In this document: positions 61,001 through 64,000 of the stretch, one piece after another | How positions within the stretch are numbered: the stretch's first letter is position 1 | How the letters are laid out: every line of letters begins with the position of its first letter | Assembly (NCBI RefSeq): GCF_042676385.1 | Contig: NZ_JBHTHA010000005.1 | Location: 62,001 to 126,000 of the forward strand | Reading direction: 5' to 3' | Source of the DNA: Paenibacillus_E sp042676385 | GTDB lineage: Bacteria > Bacillota > Bacilli > Paenibacillales > NBRC-103111 | Length of the DNA stretch: 64,000 nt | Made by a program: the position numbers and the translations under genes | Notes under the pieces: model-generated | Told to the model about the DNA's origin: nothing | The model's input: the letters and a program-made list of their open reading frames with translations, nothing else | Databases searched by the model: none

Positions 61001-63336
61001 CGGCGATCGCAAACGCGGGGCAACAGCCAACAGAGCAGCTGCCAATCACCGCGTACCCACCTTTGTATCCGCTTCTGATAAGCGAGAAACTTGGAAGGGT
61101 GGTCATCGATGAGCTCGATATCCGACAGCAAGGCTGCCCGCAAAAAACCTCCTTCAAGCAAATCGTGGCTAAGCACCGCATTTTCTGGAATGCGTTCGCA
61201 TAAAACTTCAGCAAAAACATTTACATCGAAAATGCCTTTTCCCGTAAAAATGCCCTGCTCCATGGCATCTTGATAAGGATCCGAGGCTGCAAACGCGTAT
61301 GGATCCAGTCCCGGCTCCGACCAATAATAGGCGAGCCTGGACCGCATGGCCGACTCGTGGCTGATTCCAATTCGAGGCTGCAGCACGCCATACCCTTCAA
61401 TGACCCGAGTTCGCGCCTGATTTAATCGCGGTCTATTATAAGGAAGGTGCATCGTACCAATCATCCGCTGCGCGCTCCCCATAGGAAGTTGTGTATCCGC
61501 GTCCAGCGTTATGATATAACGAATGTGCGGAAGGACAGCCGCATCGCCAGTCATATAGCCGTAACTCGAGTCCTTGCTTCCTTTCATCAGCTCGACAAAT
61601 TCCACCAGTTTTCCGCGCTTTCGTTCCCAACCCATGTATACGCCCTCACGCGGGTTCCACTGTCTGCGGCGCTGATACAGATGAAAGGTCGTTCCCTCCG
61701 GTTTGGCATACATCCGGTTGAGCGCCTCGATCCTTTCTTTGGCGAAAGCTACGAGCGCTTCGTCTCCCGAAAGCATTTCCTCCGGAGCATCGGTAAAGTC
61801 CCCCAAAAGCGCGTAATGAATGTTCGGATCCCGGTTGGCTAAATAATGTATTTCCAGTCGGTCTGCAAGTTCTTCCACTTCTTCAGGTGTAGACCAAATG
61901 GCTGGAATGACAACCATCGTCGCTGCATCCGAAGGCACACCGCTCGAAAAATCATACCGCAGTAACGGCCGAGGGCGGAAAAAGCGCTCAATTCCAAAAT
62001 GAAGCCATGTGACGACCCATTCGCTCACAGGAATAGAAAGCATCAGAACAACGATGACCCATCCTGCAGGCGTAATTCCGCGCCCACCGCCGATCCAAGC
62101 AGCTAAAGCTATAAGCACGATCACCAATCCTACTATTAATAAAGCAAAATAAGCACCGCTTGCCCGCTGCAAAATACCGCTTTCAGGCAACTGTCGGGGC
62201 TTACTGCATGTACGGAGTGATTGCATTAACTTCCTGATCCCGGCCGGTTCGAATAAATAATACGCCGCAAACGTCGGGCGCGGCAGTTCATCATCACTAG
62301 GATGAGAGACCGAAACCTCCCCGCACACCCGTTCTTTCTCTTCCCTCGCGAGAGCGACCGCTGTACTTGCGATCAAGGTTTCGGGTACACGCATGCGACC
62401 GGCTAAACCCTCAACGCGCTTTAGCATTTCATTCCTGCTGGAAGAATCAAGCAGCGGATAAGTACCCGTGCTTTCTTGTCGAAGCGTCTGGTCAAGCAAG
62501 CTTATTCGCTCGAACAAGTCGTTCCAATCCCGCCGCTCATTGCCACGCAAACTGCTGATCAAATTGCCTGCTTTTACCTGGTAGGCAGCTTGAAGCTGAT
62601 GCTCGTAGGATATGATGCGGTCAAGGTCGTCAGAGCCGTTCTCAAATTTACACGCCAACCATTCCCGCACGGATGCGGAATCTTCTGCCCACTCCCGCAA
62701 ATGACCGATCAAATGGACGACCCAGGAACCGGACAGCGGAACCGTCTGACCTGCAGCTTCCAATTCCGTATTAAGGGCTTCAGCGTTTAAGCCGGACGGA
62801 CCTATACGCGTAAGCAGCCGGTCAACTTCCATGCAAACCTCACGACGTTCACGCACGAGCGCCATGGTTTCGGATAGCCTTCCGATCAAGGTCAGTCGAA
62901 GGATGAGCGGGAGGACCCAAGCCTCGGCAAGCATGAGAGCGGAAACTTCCTGATAAGCGTTCATATAGGATACCAAGGTTTCCTCATTGAGTACGCCGTC
63001 GACATGCTCCCAATAGTCATCGCATACAGATTGAATGCGTAATAGGCCATTCTTTTTAAGGCGCGGTAACCGCCCATGAGAGCGTTCAGCTAAAATGGTT
63101 TTAACCTCTAACGCTTGTTCCTCAATAAATTCAGCGTTATCGAGCAGCCATTCTTCCGCCGGTTGCGCGCAGCTTGCGGGACTATTGTGCAAAGAATTTA
63201 CAAATTCCCTTAAACTCTGTATGTTTTCTTCAAATTGATTCCATTCGTACCTTGGATGGGTTTGCACGATAATTGGAGTGTGCTGCAATGCAAGTTCACG
63301 TGCTTTTTGGCAAAGCATTTCGGTATTATAAGCCAT
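55084..63336 (-). CDS. Cyclic beta-1,2-glucan synthase-like protein (GT84 and GH94)
   Basis: A membrane protein of 2750 residues. N-terminal soluble region, then hydrophobic segments near 390-445, a GT84 glycosyltransferase domain with the DxD in TLDADTQLP (about 605), SHDLLEGGF and QRWVRGDWQLL, further membrane segments near 800-930, a glycoamylase-like domain with HHQGMSLLT (about 1390), beta-sandwich regions, and a C-terminal GH94 phosphorylase-type domain with GIGDWNDGM (about 2420). The overall order is that of NdvB/ChvB proteins, which make and close cyclic beta-1,2-glucans. GGAGGGG precedes the ATG. Uninterrupted frame; no partner export gene (ndvA-type) is seen here. Confidence 0.92.
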   Translation of the reverse strand: MAYNTEMLCQKARELALQHTPIIVQTHPRYEWNQFEENIQSLREFVNSLHNSPASCAQPAEEWLLDNAEFIEEQALEVKTILAERSHGRLPRLKKNGLLRIQSVCDDYWEHVDGVLNEETLVSYMNAYQEVSALMLAEAWVLPLILRLTLIGRLSETMALVRERREVCMEVDRLLTRIGPSGLNAEALNTELEAAGQTVPLSGSWVVHLIGHLREWAEDSASVREWLACKFENGSDDLDRIISYEHQLQAAYQVKAGNLISSLRGNERRDWNDLFERISLLDQTLRQESTGTYPLLDSSSRNEMLKRVEGLAGRMRVPETLIASTAVALAREEKERVCGEVSVSHPSDDELPRPTFAAYYLFEPAGIRKLMQSLRTCSKPRQLPESGILQRASGAYFALLIVGLVIVLIALAAWIGGGRGITPAGWVIVVLMLSIPVSEWVVTWLHFGIERFFRPRPLLRYDFSSGVPSDAATMVVIPAIWSTPEEVEELADRLEIHYLANRDPNIHYALLGDFTDAPEEMLSGDEALVAFAKERIEALNRMYAKPEGTTFHLYQRRRQWNPREGVYMGWERKRGKLVEFVELMKGSKDSSYGYMTGDAAVLPHIRYIITLDADTQLPMGSAQRMIGTMHLPYNRPRLNQARTRVIEGYGVLQPRIGISHESAMRSRLAYYWSEPGLDPYAFAASDPYQDAMEQGIFTGKGIFDVNVFAEVLCERIPENAVLSHDLLEGGFLRAALLSDIELIDDHPSKFLAYQKRIQRWVRGDWQLLCWLLPRVCDRRGTLRPVDLSAITRWHIIDNLRRSLLPIACLAILTLGLTVLPGSPWRWFAVAFATILLPVIRQIFLIRQVIWHPQRALSTVIHVVMSIWTLPFQSAVMLGAISKTLYRLLISKRRLLEWTSSSHIERSNRGNHQSALLGTRGGYVWILLFALAAVLQHEAGPRWMGLTLCLIWAAAPLAVRWLDQPLAGDEQPLTTEEEGQLRALAKQIWAFYEDFAGAKDHFLPPDNVQIEPPNGVAHRTSPTNIGFLLTAALAARDFGFIDTPELVERVERTIGTIERLDKWNGHLYNWYDTQSLGVLPPAYVSTVDSGNFVASLMTVKQGLLHWLKTDLTLSKQPNRTSAGSGLGLNAEFAVELDQSRPGETAPIEMIFPPAKDWLERGHNLIDRLETLITATDFRPLYDHKAKLFVLGYHAASGERDNILYDLLASEARQTSFVAIALGQVSISHWLALGRTVKRQGNHTTLVSWSGTMFEYLMPWLIMRTYRNSIWDSTYRGVVKRQIEYARQRGVPFGISESGYYAFDYQLNYQYRAFGVPGLGFKRGLEQDLVLAPYATVMALPFAIREGLKDLRRMEELGARGQYGFYEAIDYTPGRMPEGETCKIIRSFMAHHQGMSLLTLANVLLPNIMVDHFHRDKRVQAAELLLQERIPSREFILDRELSGQSRLEKPKPAQMAPLREYASADTAVPEVNVHSNGAFTTVVSNSGSGFIRYEDMDVSRWREDPVADPWGSFLYIRDVTRDKVWSPAFQPCRVLPDKQLVQFSQERSTFIREDEGIQTTFEICVSPESNAEVRRLTLSNTASEERILEVTTFLEIALAPHEADKAHPAFTKLFVETQYDSGAECLLARKRPRDGGEKSVWAFHTLAAGDRAFGPVEFETDRVRFIGRGCTLARPRGIDTRLGSTVGSVADPAFIMRRRLSIAPGERVYMVAVTGVAETKEQALAMVQGLSQEQQVERVFQLAWTRSQIELQHLHITPADLAVIQLFASRALYTAPLRTERVNGIAANQKGQQGLWAHGVSGDRPIIMVRIENIANLPFIKKLLACYEYLRHNRLFFDLVIWNETAGGYQQDLQEALRRMVEQVAGRSSSGQGGVHILQAAQISDEDKSLLFAVSRLVLRADGPSLRAQLRVIVPGRTSDEPLPVTAQPDRFPPAKAMEIGDLLFFNGWGGFTPDGREYHISLKNGNYLPAPWINVMANPTFGCLTSELYTGYTWWRNSRECKLTPWSNDPALDQPGEVCYLRDEESGEYWPVAPTRTHVASPYKVAYGRGYTRYQHESHGLQQEMTVFVPLDDPIKVIKLRLHNTSSEQRSLSVTYYAEWVLGVHREGNASFIVTEWDPLNEVLLARNAYQENFRDATAFLAVSPKTITPNMEWTGERLEFLGRNGNLEHPAAMSRLHLSGTTGPSYEGCGAVQAKFELEPGAEQTVYILLGCENSRESAAQLAQKYREPHICEQAMEDVHKFWDGVLGTITVSTPCAEMDIMLNNWLLYQTLSCRMWARSAFYQAGGAYGFRDQLQDSLALLHSRPDLTRAQILLHAAHQYEEGDVQHWWHEETHRGIRTRFSDDLLWLPYAVARYLEHTGDESVLDETVPFLRSEPLGEEEHERYEPTVLSEQSGTIFEHCLRALDRSLRFGEHGLPLIGIGDWNDGMSRVGAEGRGESVWLGWFLGDVLRRIAPWCDHRGDPERAAQYRSAHDNLAEALSDKGWDGQWYRRASTDTGQWLGSIHNAECRIDSIAQSWSVISGMAPQDKALQAMRSFDRELVDRSLAVAHILYPPFDRTDPSPGYIQGYPPGIRENGGQYTHGVIWSIIAWSALGDGEKAFELFHMLNPIMHTKTSAEVRKYVGEPYVMAADVYTEEPHKGHAGWTWYTGASGWMYQAGIEWIIGLRRRGDRLFIRPCIPSEWPEFSASYRFGRSEYRITVQNPSHKSSGQSKLSIDGQEVDLADYSTGDGPFVLLRNDSQIHDVVLTL

Positions 63337-63383
63337 TGGCCCCTCCAGAGATCAGTTGTCAGATATTCGTAAAAATGGTCTAA

Positions 63384-63415
63384 AAAAGAGACCCCTCTTT
63401 CGTGGAGCCTCTTTT
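63384..63415 (-). terminator. Terminator after the GerA(C)-type gene
   Basis: Minus-strand 12-bp stem AAAAGAGGCTCC / GGGGTCTCTTTT with two wobble pairs and an 8-base loop, then TTTTTTA, about 85 bp after the stop. Confidence 0.75.
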
Positions 63416-63501
63416 AAGCACATGTATCTTCAAGGGGAGAATCGTATGTGCATATGAACTATTTTTCCCAAATATCCGAAATTTATGTAAAATGGTTCAG
63501 T

Positions 63502-64000
63502 CTAGTCTTTATTCAATTTCCTAAAAACGGAATCCACTTTAAGTCCGTTACGTCTTAATTTTAGATTTACATTAACATCTACAACGGCTTTGCTAAATTC
63601 CTCGTTCCAGTCATTTTTTACTACGTCGAAGTGCTTATGATCTTGCTGATACATAGAGTCCCCAAAACCGAAAATATCCAATTTGTACTTTTGTTGAGCT
63701 TTGGTAATCGTTCCTTTCACCTGTTCTTTAACTGTTTTGGAAACAAGCTTTTCATATTTATCTTGTACGTCAAATTGGGTCAAATTATCTTTACATTGAA
63801 TGGTTTCCAGAGAAGCGTCCCCTCCAATAAGGATCTTAATATGGGGGGTATGGTCCTCATACCATGCTTTGATAGATGAATTGGAGTTCGAGATGATAAA
63901 GGTGGCCACTTTATCTTTATCACATGAGACATTGATCGTAGTGCTCCGAATCTTGTTTTGCGTCCACATATAATTTCGGGTGTCGTCCAGATCTAAATAT
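63502..64000 (-). CDS. Ger(x)C-family spore germination protein, 3' part only
   Basis: The C-terminal 165 or so residues of a germinant-receptor C subunit; the frame stays open past the right edge, so the start, signal peptide and lipobox are outside the window. Recognisable family pattern: KLVSKTVKEQVKGTITKAQQKYKLDIFGFGDSMY, then DWNEEFSKAVVDVNVNLKLRRNG. These are lipoproteins of the spore inner membrane that work with GerA(A) and GerA(B) subunits, not visible here. Confidence 0.88.
   Translation of the reverse strand, partial: YLDLDDTRNYMWTQNKIRSTTINVSCDKDKVATFIISNSNSSIKAWYEDHTPHIKILIGGDASLETIQCKDNLTQFDVQDKYEKLVSKTVKEQVKGTITKAQQKYKLDIFGFGDSMYQQDHKHFDVVKNDWNEEFSKAVVDVNVNLKLRRNGLKVDSVFRKLNKD

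Noticed and set aside
1..64000. CRISPR array or phage region
   Set aside because: The only regular repeats have 14-bp or 112-114-bp periods with no unique spacers, and no cas, integrase, capsid or terminase-like genes were seen.

Overview
The window reads as chromosome of a spore-forming Firmicute of the Paenibacillus type. It holds a Bacillus-like block ysoA-tig-clpP-clpX-lonB-lon-engB-hemA-hemX-hemC-hemD-hemB-hemL in conserved order. It also carries sporulation or germination genes (gerE, gerM, a GerA(C)-type lipoprotein gene, lonB), RNase PH and RdgB next to gerM as in Bacillus, and many intergenic hairpin repeats. Base composition is patchy, with GC-rich stretches inside hemC, the MBL hydrolase gene, the helicase gene and the TrpD2-like gene.

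Layout. 1-11.8 kb: tetrapyrrole cluster, almost all on the minus strand (hemA, hemX, precorrin-2 dehydrogenase, hemC, a cobA-hemD fusion, hemB, hemE, hemH, hemY, hemL). It encodes the route from glutamyl-tRNA to uroporphyrinogen and on to coproporphyrin and iron insertion, plus a siroheme branch. A Crp/Fnr-type regulator sits between hemL and hemY. 11.9-28.4 kb: a membrane-anchored hypothetical, speD, an SdpR/SdpI/YhfC operon, engB, lon, lonB, an amidase and polysaccharide-deacetylase-like pair, ispG, clpX, clpP, tig and a ysoA homologue. 28.4-30.3 kb: tRNA-Arg(TCT), two small genes, an array of about 114-bp repeats interrupted by a 232-bp MITE-like insertion, and a helical hypothetical. 30.4-39.1 kb: asnB, rdgB, rph, gerM, a YutG-like protein, an MBL hydrolase, a methyltransferase, a DUF6483-like protein and gerE. 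39.2-45.3 kb: a DUF3231-like gene flanked by a duplicated gerE terminator, a very large Lhr-type helicase, and a 112-bp hairpin repeat array. 45.3-53.9 kb: nitrate assimilation (nasC, nirD, nirB, nitrate transporter on minus) divergent from an ANTAR regulator gene and a TrpD2-like gene on plus. 54-64 kb: a CAP-domain secreted protein, a 2750-residue cyclic beta-1,2-glucan synthase-like protein, and the 3' part of a GerA(C)-type germination gene.

The most interesting system is the nitrate region. The leader of the nitrate transporter-nirB-nirD-nasC operon has a near-consensus sigma-A promoter, a perfect match to the GlnR/TnrA consensus over its -35, and then two successive modules. Each module is a pair of hairpins with six-base loops of the form AxxGxx, where the second hairpin is mutually exclusive with an intrinsic terminator. 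That is the known dual-hexaloop target of ANTAR antiterminators, and the divergent gene encodes an ANTAR protein with a degenerate receiver domain. A TrpD2-like gene overlaps the ANTAR gene by 4 bp. The siroheme genes at the left of the window would supply the NirB cofactor. All functions are inferred from sequence reading alone.
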